From assembly GCA_023488865.1 (NCBI GenBank), contig JAMDDG010000137.1, forward strand, positions 1 through 14,584: a DNA stretch of 14,584 nt, in the 5' to 3' direction. This DNA is from Bacteroidota bacterium (GTDB lineage Bacteria; Bacteroidota; Bacteroidia; Bacteroidales; Prolixibacteraceae). Positions within the stretch are counted from its first letter, which is position 1. Each line of letters begins with the position of its first letter. This document shows positions 6,571 to 13,856 of the stretch, one piece after another. The notes under the pieces are model-generated. The model had not been told where the DNA came from, made no database searches, and saw nothing but the letters and a program-made list of their open reading frames with translations. Both the position numbers and the translations under genes were made by a program.

Positions 6571-8316
6571 ATGAAGACAAATGATATTCCGGAGAATGTT
6601 CTCTCAAAAGCCCGGGAATGGTTGAGCGGAAATTACGATGCGGCCACGAAAGCTGAGGTTCAAAAATTGATGGACAAAGAGGATTCGGCCGATCTGATAG
6701 ATGCTTTCTACCGCGATCTCGAATTTGGGACCGGTGGTCTGCGCGGAATTATGGGTGTCGGATCCAACCGCATGAATATTTATACGGTCGGCGCTGCCAC
6801 ACAAGGCCTCAGCAACTACCTTAAAAAAGCATTCGCCCATCTGCCCGAAATCAAAGTGGCCATCGGTCACGACTGCCGAAACAACAGCCGGCTGTTTTCA
6901 GAAACAGCAGCAGCCATCTTTTCAGCCAATGGAATAAGGGTTTATCTGTTTGATTCATTGCGACCTACACCAGAACTCTCTTTTGCTATCCGGGAACTCC
7001 GGTTGCAGAGCGGGATCATCCTGACGGCCTCTCACAATCCCAAAGAGTACAACGGCTACAAAGCTTACTGGGATGATGGCTCCCAGATTGTGGAGCCTCA
7101 CGACCGGAATATCATTGCCGAAGTCGAAAAAGTGAAAGTTGAAGATATACGGTTTAAAGGAAGGAGCGAACTGATTATCCCGTTAGGCGCAGAGATGGAT
7201 GAGCTCTTTTTGAGAAAAGTGGTAACCGTTTCACTTTCACCCGAATCCATCAAAAAACAACACGACCTGAAGATTGTTTACACGCCGATCCATGGCACCG
7301 GGGTTAAATTGGTGCCGATGGCGTTGGCCAAAATGGGGTTTACCAACATTATCCATATCCCCGAACAGGATGTCGTGAGCGGTGAATTCCCTACCGTGAT
7401 ATCACCCAACCCGGAAGAGCCTGCCGCACTTGAGCTTGCACTTAAAAAAGCCAGGGAAGTTAATGCTGATCTGGTGATGGCTACCGATCCGGATGCTGAC
7501 CGAATAGGCATTGCTGTAAAAAACGACAAAGGGGAGTTCATTTTGGTAAACGGAAACCAAACGGTTTTGATCTTTCTTTATTACATCATCACCAGACGCA
7601 AAGAATTAGGGCTATTGACCGGCAACGAATATGTGGTCAAGACCATTGTCACTTCGGAATTAGCGGCTGAAATTGCCCGCCGAAACGGAGTAGAATATTT
7701 CGATTGCTATACCGGATTCAAGTTCATCGCGGATGTGATCCGTGAAAACGAAGGAAAGAAAATCTACATCGGAGGCGGGGAAGAGAGCTTTGGTTTTCTT
7801 CCTGCTGATTTTGTCCGCGACAAGGATGCAGTCACTTCCTGTGCCCTGATGGCCGAGATTGCCGCCTGGGCAAAAGAGAACAAACGCACTCTTTTTGAGA
7901 TACTTCAGGATATTTACCTGATTTACGGCTTTTCGAGGGAAAAGATGAAATACGTCGTCCGCAAAGGCAAAACAGGGGCAGAAGAGATTGAGCAGCTGAT
8001 GGTTAAATTCAGAAACGATCCGCCCAAACATTTAGCCGGATCACCGCTGGAATGGGTGAAAGATTACGAAACTTTGCTTGAAAAGAACCTGATTACAGGA
8101 GAAGAGAAGCCAATTCACCAGAAAAGCACCTCCAATGTTCTGCAATTTTTTACTTTAGACGGCTCAAAAGTATCGGTACGACCTTCCGGTACTGAACCAA
8201 AAATAAAATTTTACATAGAAGTGAAAGCAAAGCTCGGGTCAAGAAAAGAATACGACGAAGTGGAGGAATCTGCCAACCAAAAGATTGACCTGGTTATGCA
8301 AGATTTAGGTTTATAA
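6571..8316 (+). CDS. phosphohexomutase (phosphoglucomutase/phosphomannomutase family)
   Basis: A 581-residue alpha-D-phosphohexomutase that interconverts hexose 1- and 6-phosphates in the cytoplasm. All four domain signatures are present in order: the phosphoserine loop TASHNP at 152-157 (S154 carries the phosphate), the magnesium loop DPDADR at 306-311, the sugar-recognition loop GGEESFGF at 402-409, and the phosphate-binding RPSGTEPK at 537-544. The length of about 580 residues and the N-terminal FGTGGLRGIMG (52-62) fit the PgcA/PGM2-like group, which usually prefers glucose phosphates and can also act on mannose or pentose phosphates. I cannot tell which from sequence, so no symbol is given. 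An upstream ATG at about 6561 opens only a very short frame. Gaps of 17 bp before and 18 bp after suggest an operon with the RmlD and DUF1080 genes. Confidence 0.94.
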   Translation: MKTNDIPENVLSKAREWLSGNYDAATKAEVQKLMDKEDSADLIDAFYRDLEFGTGGLRGIMGVGSNRMNIYTVGAATQGLSNYLKKAFAHLPEIKVAIGHDCRNNSRLFSETAAAIFSANGIRVYLFDSLRPTPELSFAIRELRLQSGIILTASHNPKEYNGYKAYWDDGSQIVEPHDRNIIAEVEKVKVEDIRFKGRSELIIPLGAEMDELFLRKVVTVSLSPESIKKQHDLKIVYTPIHGTGVKLVPMALAKMGFTNIIHIPEQDVVSGEFPTVISPNPEEPAALELALKKAREVNADLVMATDPDADRIGIAVKNDKGEFILVNGNQTVLIFLYYIITRRKELGLLTGNEYVVKTIVTSELAAEIARRNGVEYFDCYTGFKFIADVIRENEGKKIYIGGGEESFGFLPADFVRDKDAVTSCALMAEIAAWAKENKRTLFEILQDIYLIYGFSREKMKYVVRKGKTGAEEIEQLMVKFRNDPPKHLAGSPLEWVKDYETLLEKNLITGEEKPIHQKSTSNVLQFFTLDGSKVSVRPSGTEPKIKFYIEVKAKLGSRKEYDEVEESANQKIDLVMQDLGL

Positions 8317-8334
8317 TAAATTAAAAATTAAAAG

Positions 8335-9102
8335 ATGAAGAAACTTCTTTTTGTACCAGCAATGGTATTTGCTCTCACAGCGGTAGCTCAAAAAACAGAG
8401 AAACCAAAGGAAGATCCGGCAAAGATGAAGCACGAAATGACTGAATTCTGGGATCCTGAAGTAGCTGTGGTAACCCCCGGGCAACAACCTTCCGATGCAC
8501 CTTCCGATGCGGTAGTTTTGTTTGACGGTACACCCGAAAGTTTTGCTGCCAACTGGACCAATAGCAAAGGTGAAACCCCTGTCTGGACAGTTGCCGATGG
8601 TTGTGTAACGGTTGTTAAAGGATCCGGTATCATCAAATCAAAGATGGAAATGATGGATTTCCAATTGCACATCGAATGGAGGACTCCCTCTGTTGTAGTT
8701 GGAGAAAGCCAGGGACGCGGCAACTCAGGCATTTTCATGCAAGGAAAGTATGAATTGCAGGTGCTCGACAACTATGAAAACCGTACGTACCGGAATGGCC
8801 AGGCAGGCTCCTTTTACAAACAGTATGCGCCGCTGGTCAACGTTTGCAAAAAACCCGGCGAATGGCAAACTTATGATGTGATTTATACTGCTCCCCGATT
8901 CAAAGAGGATGGAACAGTATTCTCACCCGCCCGCGCTACGGTTCTTCAAAATGGCGTATTGGTTCAAAATAATGTTTCCCTTTTCGGTCCGACAGAATAC
9001 ATCGGGATCCCGAAATACGTGGCCCATGGCGCCAGTCCGCTGGTTTTGCAAGAACACGGAAACCCTGTAAGTTTCCGCAATATCTGGGTTAGAAAACTTT
9101 AA
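8335..9102 (+). CDS. secreted DUF1080 / 3-keto-disaccharide hydrolase-like protein
   Basis: A 255-residue exported protein. The first 18 residues (MKKLLFVPAMVFALTAVA) form a signal peptide; cleavage before Q19 is likely, and there is no lipobox cysteine, so it is probably periplasmic. The rest is a DUF1080 (PF06439) concanavalin-like beta-sandwich: LFDGT (62-66), the LHIEWRTP strand (111-118), GRGNSGIFMQGKYELQVLD (127-145), and the C-terminal QEHG followed by FRNIWVRKL. Some family members hydrolyse 3-keto-glycosides; others are uncharacterised, so activity here is an inference from the family. The linker before the domain has a small duplication, PSDAPSDA (52-59). It begins 18 bp after the phosphohexomutase stop, so it is probably cotranscribed, an odd pairing of a secreted glycan protein with cytoplasmic enzymes. 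Confidence 0.88.
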   Translation: MKKLLFVPAMVFALTAVAQKTEKPKEDPAKMKHEMTEFWDPEVAVVTPGQQPSDAPSDAVVLFDGTPESFAANWTNSKGETPVWTVADGCVTVVKGSGIIKSKMEMMDFQLHIEWRTPSVVVGESQGRGNSGIFMQGKYELQVLDNYENRTYRNGQAGSFYKQYAPLVNVCKKPGEWQTYDVIYTAPRFKEDGTVFSPARATVLQNGVLVQNNVSLFGPTEYIGIPKYVAHGASPLVLQEHGNPVSFRNIWVRKL

Positions 9103-9108
9103 TATATT

Positions 9109-9214
9109 AAGTGCCTAAAGTGAACTAAAATGCCTAAAGTTGAGATCTCCCAACTTTAGGCACTTCAGACACTCTAAATACTTTAGGCACTTCTTCACAA
9201 CTTTAGGCACTTCT
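9109..9214. repeat. intergenic repeat cluster ACTTTAGGCACTT with competing hairpins
   Basis: The 114 bp between the DUF1080 gene and guaA are almost entirely built from one motif. Two copies are in reverse orientation: AAGTGCCTAAAGT (9109-9121) and TGCCTAAAGTTG (9131-9142). Three are forward: CAACTTTAGGCACTTC (9151-9166), ACTTTAGGCACTT (9180-9192) and CAACTTTAGGCACTTCT (9198-9214). A 12-bp perfect stem forms between 9131-9142 and 9151-9162 with an 8-nt loop, and a 13-bp perfect stem between 9109-9121 and 9180-9192 can enclose it. The last forward copy ends 2 nt before the guaA ATG and can pair with either reverse copy, so alternative folds are possible. No U-run follows the stem, so it is not an intrinsic terminator. 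I see no guanine or other known riboswitch. Confidence 0.85.
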
Positions 9215-9216
9215 CC

Positions 9217-10743
9217 ATGGAAAAAATCCTCATCCTTGATTTCGGATCCCAGTACACCCAGTTGATTGGCCGCAGGGTTCGCGAGTTGAATGTATTCTGC
9301 GAAATACATCCGTTTAACCACTACCCGGCTATTGACGATTCGGTCAAGGGTGTCATCTTATCAGGAAGCCCCTATTCGGTCAGGGATGAGAAGGGCCCGA
9401 GAATTGACCTTTCGGGAATCAGGGGTAAATTGCCCTTACTTGGTGTTTGCTATGGCGCTCAATACCTTGCCCATTTCTTCGGTGGCGAGGTGGCGGCCTC
9501 CGATTCCAGGGAGTATGGCCGGGCCAACCTGAAATGGATCGATGGCAACAATCTGTTATTCAAACATATCAGTGACAATTCACAAGTTTGGATGTCGCAC
9601 GGCGATACCATAGTAAGGTTGCCGAAAAACTACAAGGTGATAGCTTCGACTGAAAACGTTGAATATGCCGCCTTCAAGGTTGATAACGAGCCATCCTACG
9701 CCATTCAGTTTCATCCTGAAGTTTACCATACGACCGAAGGTACCCGTTTGCTTCAGAATTTCCTCGTCGACATCTGCGGATGCAGCCAAAACTGGACCCC
9801 CGACTCATTCGTAGAAGCGACCATCGCTCAAATGCGTCAGAAATTAGGTAACGATAAAGTCGTGCTGGGACTCTCCGGCGGCGTTGATTCAAGCGTGGCC
9901 GGGGTTTTGCTGCACAGAGCGATCGGAACCAACCTCACCTGTATTTTTGTCGACAACGGACTTTTGCGCAAAAATGAGTTCCAGGATGTTTTGGAATCTT
10001 ACAAAGGAATGGGGCTCAACGTTATCGGGGTTGATGCCAAAGAGAAATTCTGGAACGACCTTCAGGGCATCCGGGATCCTGAAAAGAAAAGAAAGACAAT
10101 CGGAAGAAATTTCATCGAAGTATTTGATGTAGAGGCACACAAGATACAGGACGTCAAGTGGCTGGCACAGGGAACGATCTATCCCGACGTCATCGAATCT
10201 GTTTCCGTAAACGGACCTTCGGCTACCATCAAATCACACCACAACGTAGGTGGTTTGCCCGAGAAGATGAAGCTTAAAGTGGTGGAACCGCTTAATCTGC
10301 TCTTCAAGGATGAGGTAAGACGGGTTGGTAAAACGCTGGGAATCAAGGACGAATTGCTTGGCCGCCATCCATTCCCCGGACCGGGCTTAGGCATTCGCAT
10401 CCTTTCGGATGTAACGCCCGAAAAGGTAAGGGTATTGCAGGAGGCAGACGCCATCTTTACACAGGCGCTCAGGGAATGGGGACTTTACGACAAAGTTTGG
10501 CAGGCCGGTGTGATGCTCCTCCCGGTTCAATCGGTCGGAGTAATGGGCGACGAAAGAACCTACGAGAACGTGGTCGCCCTGCGTGCAGTTGCTTCAACCG
10601 ATGGCATGACGGCCGACTGGGTGCACCTGCCTTACGAGTTCCTGGCCAAGGTTTCGAACGATATTATCAACAAAGTAAGGGGAATCAACCGCGTTGTTTA
10701 CGATATCAGTTCCAAGCCGCCGGCAACGATCGAATGGGAATAG
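9217..10743 (+). CDS. guaA: GMP synthase (glutamine-hydrolysing)
   Basis: A 508-residue GuaA that converts XMP to GMP using ATP and glutamine-derived ammonia, the last step of de novo GMP synthesis. The N-terminal class I glutamine amidotransferase domain (about 1-190) has the nucleophile C78 in GVCYGAQYLA and the H166/E168 partners in FHPEVY. The ATP pyrophosphatase domain has the P-loop LSGGVDSS (219-226). The C-terminal dimerisation/XMP-binding domain has HPFPGPGLGIR (384-394) and ends in KPPATIEWE. Length and motif spacing are normal. The ATG at 9217 (MEKILILDFGSQYTQLI) is the canonical start, and there is no Shine-Dalgarno sequence; the bases upstream are the repeat cluster. It is convergent with the PIN gene, only 14 bp apart, with no clear terminator between them. 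Confidence 0.97.
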   Translation: MEKILILDFGSQYTQLIGRRVRELNVFCEIHPFNHYPAIDDSVKGVILSGSPYSVRDEKGPRIDLSGIRGKLPLLGVCYGAQYLAHFFGGEVAASDSREYGRANLKWIDGNNLLFKHISDNSQVWMSHGDTIVRLPKNYKVIASTENVEYAAFKVDNEPSYAIQFHPEVYHTTEGTRLLQNFLVDICGCSQNWTPDSFVEATIAQMRQKLGNDKVVLGLSGGVDSSVAGVLLHRAIGTNLTCIFVDNGLLRKNEFQDVLESYKGMGLNVIGVDAKEKFWNDLQGIRDPEKKRKTIGRNFIEVFDVEAHKIQDVKWLAQGTIYPDVIESVSVNGPSATIKSHHNVGGLPEKMKLKVVEPLNLLFKDEVRRVGKTLGIKDELLGRHPFPGPGLGIRILSDVTPEKVRVLQEADAIFTQALREWGLYDKVWQAGVMLLPVQSVGVMGDERTYENVVALRAVASTDGMTADWVHLPYEFLAKVSNDIINKVRGINRVVYDISSKPPATIEWE

Positions 10744-10757
10744 AGGGATATTTCAGG

Positions 10758-11180
10758 TTACTTCTTTTTGATGCTGGCCAAATATTCTTCAGCGGTCATA
10801 ACTGGTATTTGTGACGCTTTAAAATCTTTGCCGTTTCTGGTAATTAACAGACAACAATCAGCTTTTAACGCACTAAAATATTGAAGTGAATCTTCAAAAT
10901 CTGAAAAATTGGAATTAAGCCCCTTTTCAATGATTAGTTCATCCAGACTACATATTTCAGAGATAATCCTGAATTTTCTTAGCTTCTCCTTTGCTTTTTC
11001 AGCATTCTCGAATTTTGTTAAAAAATAACTTACTGTGGCAAAGGATAATGCAGACACAACCATGGTGATCTGCCCCTTATCAGCTAGTGTTGCAACCTTT
11101 GCGATAGCATCATAATATGGAATTCGCTCTCCCAGCAAATCCAGCATCACATTGGTGTCAAGAAATAACCTGGTACTCAT
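10758..11180 (-). CDS. PIN-domain toxin (predicted ribonuclease)
   Basis: A 140-residue PIN-domain protein, the VapC-like toxin fold that cleaves RNA with divalent metal. The N-terminal FLDTNVMLDLL puts the first acidic residue at D8. The C-terminal half has SDFEDSLQYFSAL, with D94 and D97 as metal-ligand candidates, followed by LLITRNGKDF with N116 and D119, the usual last motif. The ending MTAEEYLA is common in Bacteroidota PIN proteins. Its ATG overlaps the antitoxin stop by 4 nt (ATGA), so the pair is translationally coupled. The target RNA is unknown. The pair sits between housekeeping genes and looks like an accessory insertion. Confidence 0.9.
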   Translation of the reverse strand: MSTRLFLDTNVMLDLLGERIPYYDAIAKVATLADKGQITMVVSALSFATVSYFLTKFENAEKAKEKLRKFRIISEICSLDELIIEKGLNSNFSDFEDSLQYFSALKADCCLLITRNGKDFKASQIPVMTAEEYLASIKKK

Positions 11181-11434
11181 TGATACTTATTTACCAGGTA
11201 TTTTGAATATTCCGTTTTATAATCCAGATCGGCCGGAATACTGATACCGGAAGATAGGCTCCTTACAAACGGAGAGATCTGAACTTCCTTCATCTCCGCA
11301 GAATCATCGGACATCACCAACGATTGGAGATAGGATTCGATAACCCTGGATAAACTTCTCTCGTGCGATGCAGCATATTCCTTAGCCCTTTCAATCACAT
11401 GCTTATCCAATTTCAGCGTTAATTTAGTGTCCAT
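11177..11434 (-). CDS. DUF6364-like antitoxin of the PIN toxin
   Basis: An 85-residue small protein whose start MDTKLTLKLDKHVIERAKEYA, with SLSRVIESYLQSL following, has the strand-helix-helix look of ribbon-helix-helix DNA-binding antitoxins. The C-terminal half (about 50-85, ending in YSKYLVNKYQ) would be the toxin-binding tail. I place the start at the ATG at 11434. The frame is open 17 codons further to 11485, but that start would lie upstream of the predicted -7 promoter element and adds a hydrophobic run unlike the family. It is the first gene of the pair and overlaps the toxin start by 4 nt. Neutralisation of the toxin and repression of its own operon are inferred from the gene order and fold. 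Confidence 0.85.
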   Translation of the reverse strand: MDTKLTLKLDKHVIERAKEYAASHERSLSRVIESYLQSLVMSDDSAEMKEVQISPFVRSLSSGISIPADLDYKTEYSKYLVNKYQ

Positions 11435-11444
11435 GACAAAATAA

Positions 11445-11486
11445 TTTATACGTACAAATATAATAATTATATCCGTATAAAGCAAG
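11445..11486 (-). promoter_or_regulatory. toxin-antitoxin promoter with palindromic operator
   Basis: On the minus strand CTTG (11486-11483), a 20-nt spacer and TATATTTG (11462-11455) fit the Bacteroidota promoter (TTG-N20-TAnnTTTG). An 8-bp inverted repeat, TTTATACG (11445-11452) and CGTATAAA (11474-11481), brackets the -7 element, and a smaller palindrome, ATATAAT-A-ATTATAT (11458-11472), lies inside it. This is the expected place for an operator bound by the antitoxin or the toxin-antitoxin complex; binding itself is inferred. The leader to the ATG at 11434 is about 15 nt. Confidence 0.7.
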
Positions 11487-11508
11487 ATTTTTTTGTTTCA
11501 AAAGATTT

Positions 11509-12429
11509 TTATTCAACCACGATGATATTCCCGGCTAAAAGCGTTTTTTCCCCACTCCATCGATAAGCCGACAGCTTTCCGGTAGTATCCACACAACTAT
11601 CTACACAACAAATATTTGGCTGTAAGATTTCGGCCCCTTCCGAGAGGCAGTAATGTCCAAAGAAAACGATGGGCTGGTCAGGTGCGTAGGGCTCGTAAAC
11701 AGGTGCCAGTTCAACGGGGAAATGATAATCCGGCAGAATAAATTTATTGCCAAAGTACAATTGCCGGAATGTTTTGTCTGTGGGACTGGTCCACCAGTTG
11801 AGTGTGAAGACTTTTCTGCTAAGGCCCTTGCTGCATTTGATAATCAAATCTTTGGGGCACTTGAATTCGAGCCCTTTCAATAATTTATAGACGATCACAG
11901 CCATATCAGGCCTTTTTTCGTGCATTTCCCGCAGAAATTTTTTCTTTAGCCTTCCTTCCGGCAGATATTCCTTCAACTTAGCGATCTCCAGGTCATTCCA
12001 GTAGGCATGTGCTATCCTGATTTCCCCTAAATCGAGAAAAAATGGAAGTGTCCGCATCCATTTCAGATGGCTTATCCACTCCTCATCGAAATTTTTAAAG
12101 ACCGTCAGGGTTTTTTGTATCTGATTTCTGTTCCCGGCAATGTGCCTTGACATGAAAGTGCCGTTGTCGTCCTTGATATGGTAAAGGATAGAAGCATATT
12201 CGTGATTTCCCAGAACAGCAAGGGCGCTACCCGACTCAACCATCCCCCGGACCAGCAACAAAGTCTCGCGAATTTCCGGTCCCCGGTTGACAAAATCGCC
12301 CACAAAGATTGCCTTTCTTACCGGATGACGCCAAATGCCTTTTATACTTTGGTACCCCATTTCAGTAAGAAGCTGCTTCAACAAGGAAGCATATCCGTGA
12401 ATATCCCCGATGATGTCGTATCCGTCCAT
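11509..12429 (-). CDS. calcineurin-like metallophosphoesterase
   Basis: A 306-residue phosphoesterase of the ApaH/PrpE and PP1-like branch. The two-metal site is visible: GDIHG at 8-12 (D9, H11), GDFVNRGP at 44-51 (D45), GNHE at 74-77 (N75, H76), H142 in IAHAYW, and FFGHY at 258-261 (H260). Homologues hydrolyse diadenosine polyphosphates or act as protein phosphatases; the sequence does not decide which, so no symbol is given. There is no signal peptide, so it should be cytoplasmic. Between the GNHE motif and H142 it has a basic and aromatic insert, and from about 150 to 235 a lysine-rich helical segment, probably a substrate-cap region. It has its own promoter. It lies 23 bp upstream of the toxin-antitoxin promoter region on the same strand, with no GC-rich terminator in between. 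Confidence 0.88.
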   Translation of the reverse strand: MDGYDIIGDIHGYASLLKQLLTEMGYQSIKGIWRHPVRKAIFVGDFVNRGPEIRETLLLVRGMVESGSALAVLGNHEYASILYHIKDDNGTFMSRHIAGNRNQIQKTLTVFKNFDEEWISHLKWMRTLPFFLDLGEIRIAHAYWNDLEIAKLKEYLPEGRLKKKFLREMHEKRPDMAVIVYKLLKGLEFKCPKDLIIKCSKGLSRKVFTLNWWTSPTDKTFRQLYFGNKFILPDYHFPVELAPVYEPYAPDQPIVFFGHYCLSEGAEILQPNICCVDSCVDTTGKLSAYRWSGEKTLLAGNIIVVE

Positions 12430-12481
12430 GCTTTTCCCTGTTGCTGCCGACAGGGTCGGTCAAATAAATTTATGCCCTACG

Positions 12482-12512
12482 TAAAGTTAGATTTATCGCC
12501 CGATTTACCAAA
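12482..12512 (-). promoter_or_regulatory. predicted promoter of the metallophosphoesterase gene
   Basis: On the minus strand TTTG (12512-12509), 19 nt, then TAACTTTA (12489-12482) matches the Bacteroidota promoter with one mismatch at the last base of TAnnTTTG. Transcription would start near 12475, giving a leader of about 45 nt. That leader contains a short hairpin (CCCTGT 12436-12441 with ACAGGG 12450-12455) just before the ATG. Confidence 0.6.
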
Positions 12513-12572
12513 AATTATTTTGAAGGCGAAAAACAAATCAAAAATGATTAAATTTATTCGCGTACAAAATTT

Positions 12573-12720
12573 TTGGCTATTAGCTGTTGGCTGTTAGCTA
12601 TTAGTCTCAATTACAGCCTCTAAGATTATATGGGGAATGAAGCAATAGACATTGAGATCAAACTAACAGCTAAAAGCTAACAGCCAACAGCTAATAGCCA
12701 ATAGCTAACAGCCAATAGCC
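12573..12720. repeat. heptamer (AGCYAAY) repeat arranged as a long hairpin
   Basis: The right arm (12662-12720) is a run of about eight 7-bp units: AGCTAAA, AGCTAAC, AGCCAAC, AGCTAAT, AGCCAAT, AGCTAAC, AGCCAAT and a partial AGCC. The left arm (12573-12605) carries the same unit in reverse for about five copies. The arms match perfectly over 27 bp (12573-12599 with 12675-12701), and the stem resumes as TCTCAAT (12605-12611) with ATTGAGA (12651-12657), leaving about 40 nt unpaired in the centre. Period 7 is not a multiple of 3, so this is not coding. It lies between two divergent genes and closes the 373-bp gene-free stretch 12430-12802. I recall similar AGCTAACAGC-type repeats between genes in other Bacteroidota. 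Confidence 0.88.
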
Positions 12721-12802
12721 TGAAATTTGGTGAAGCAAACTTACAGAGACAAATGCAAATTTTGCAAAAAAAGAAATATAATCAACACACAATCATCTAC
12801 TT

Positions 12803-13852
12803 ATGAATATCAAAAAAGAAATTTTCGGCCAGGGGCCCAAGGGTGAAAAAATTTTCCTTTACTCGTTAGTAAACCCTAACGGGATTACGGTCAAAATCAC
12901 CAATTACGGCGCCATCATCACCGCTATCGAGATGGCAGACAAACAAGGCAAAAAAGAGAATATCGTTTTAGGATTCCGTACCCTGGAGGAGTACCTTTCG
13001 GCCGATTATCTTGCCAACTATCCCTATTTCGGCGCGGTTTGCGGGAGATACTGCAACCGCATTGCCGGCGGAAAACTCAACGTTGAAGGGGTAGATTACC
13101 AGCTTTGCATCAACAACGGCCCCAACCATCTTCATGGGGGACAAACCGGTTTCGACAAAATGGTATGGTCGCCCAAAACGATCGAGATGCCTGATTTCGT
13201 TGGATTGGAATTGAAATACAGGAGTGTCCATCTCGAAGAGAACTATCCCGGTAACCTGGATGTTACCGTTCTCTACAAACTCACCCACAAAAACGAATTC
13301 CAGATTGAATACAAAGCAGTTACAGATCGTACAACCGTTGTAAACCTCACCAATCACACTTACTTTAATCTCACTTCAGGCAAAGAAAATGTATTCAATC
13401 ATCAATTACAGCTTAACGGGAAGAAAAGGACACTCACTTCACCTGATTTGATCCCTACCGGGGAATTGGCCGAAGTGGCCGGTACCCCGTTTGATTTTAC
13501 AAAATTTAAACCGATCGGCGAGCGAATTGGCGAATTACCGGATGGTTATGACAACAATTTTGTTCTTGATAATCCTGACCACAAAATAGTCTGTGCCGGA
13601 AAGCTGAAAGAAGAAAAATCGGGCAGGAGTTTGACCATCTATACTTCTGAGCCTGGCATTCAACTCTATACCGGATTCTATATTCCCACTATCACAGGCA
13701 AAGATGGGAGGACTTTTGGCAAGTACAGCGGCGTTGCCCTGGAGACACAACATTATGCCGACTCACCCAATCATCCCGAATTCCCATCCACGACTTTACG
13801 CGCCGGAGAGACCTATAAATCAAGGACAACCTACCAATTCGAAACGAAGTAG
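12803..13852 (+). CDS. galM: aldose 1-epimerase (galactose mutarotase)
   Basis: A 349-residue mutarotase that interconverts alpha and beta anomers of galactose, glucose and related sugars. Motifs seen: GRYCNRIAGG (81-90, with the sugar-binding R82), NHLHGG (108-113), the catalytic acid H185 in NLTNHTYFNL, D250 in PDGYDNNF, and the catalytic base E314 in GVALETQHYADSPNHPEFP. The length is normal for GalM. There is no signal peptide, unlike some Bacteroidota paralogues, so it is cytoplasmic. I could not place a convincing promoter; a 13-bp palindrome TGCAAATTTTGCA (12754-12766) lies 36 bp upstream of the ATG. The next gene begins 4 nt after the stop, so they are cotranscribed despite having no obvious metabolic link. 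Confidence 0.95.
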   Translation: MNIKKEIFGQGPKGEKIFLYSLVNPNGITVKITNYGAIITAIEMADKQGKKENIVLGFRTLEEYLSADYLANYPYFGAVCGRYCNRIAGGKLNVEGVDYQLCINNGPNHLHGGQTGFDKMVWSPKTIEMPDFVGLELKYRSVHLEENYPGNLDVTVLYKLTHKNEFQIEYKAVTDRTTVVNLTNHTYFNLTSGKENVFNHQLQLNGKKRTLTSPDLIPTGELAEVAGTPFDFTKFKPIGERIGELPDGYDNNFVLDNPDHKIVCAGKLKEEKSGRSLTIYTSEPGIQLYTGFYIPTITGKDGRTFGKYSGVALETQHYADSPNHPEFPSTTLRAGETYKSRTTYQFETK

Positions 13853-13856
13853 AAAC

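Noticed and set aside
9109..9214. A guanine-type riboswitch before guaA.
   Set aside because: The conserved purine-riboswitch core is not present; the region is explained by repeats of one motif.
12754..12766. Palindrome TGCAAATTTTGCA upstream of galM as an operator.
   Set aside because: Short, AT-rich and without a recognised promoter beside it; it could be chance.
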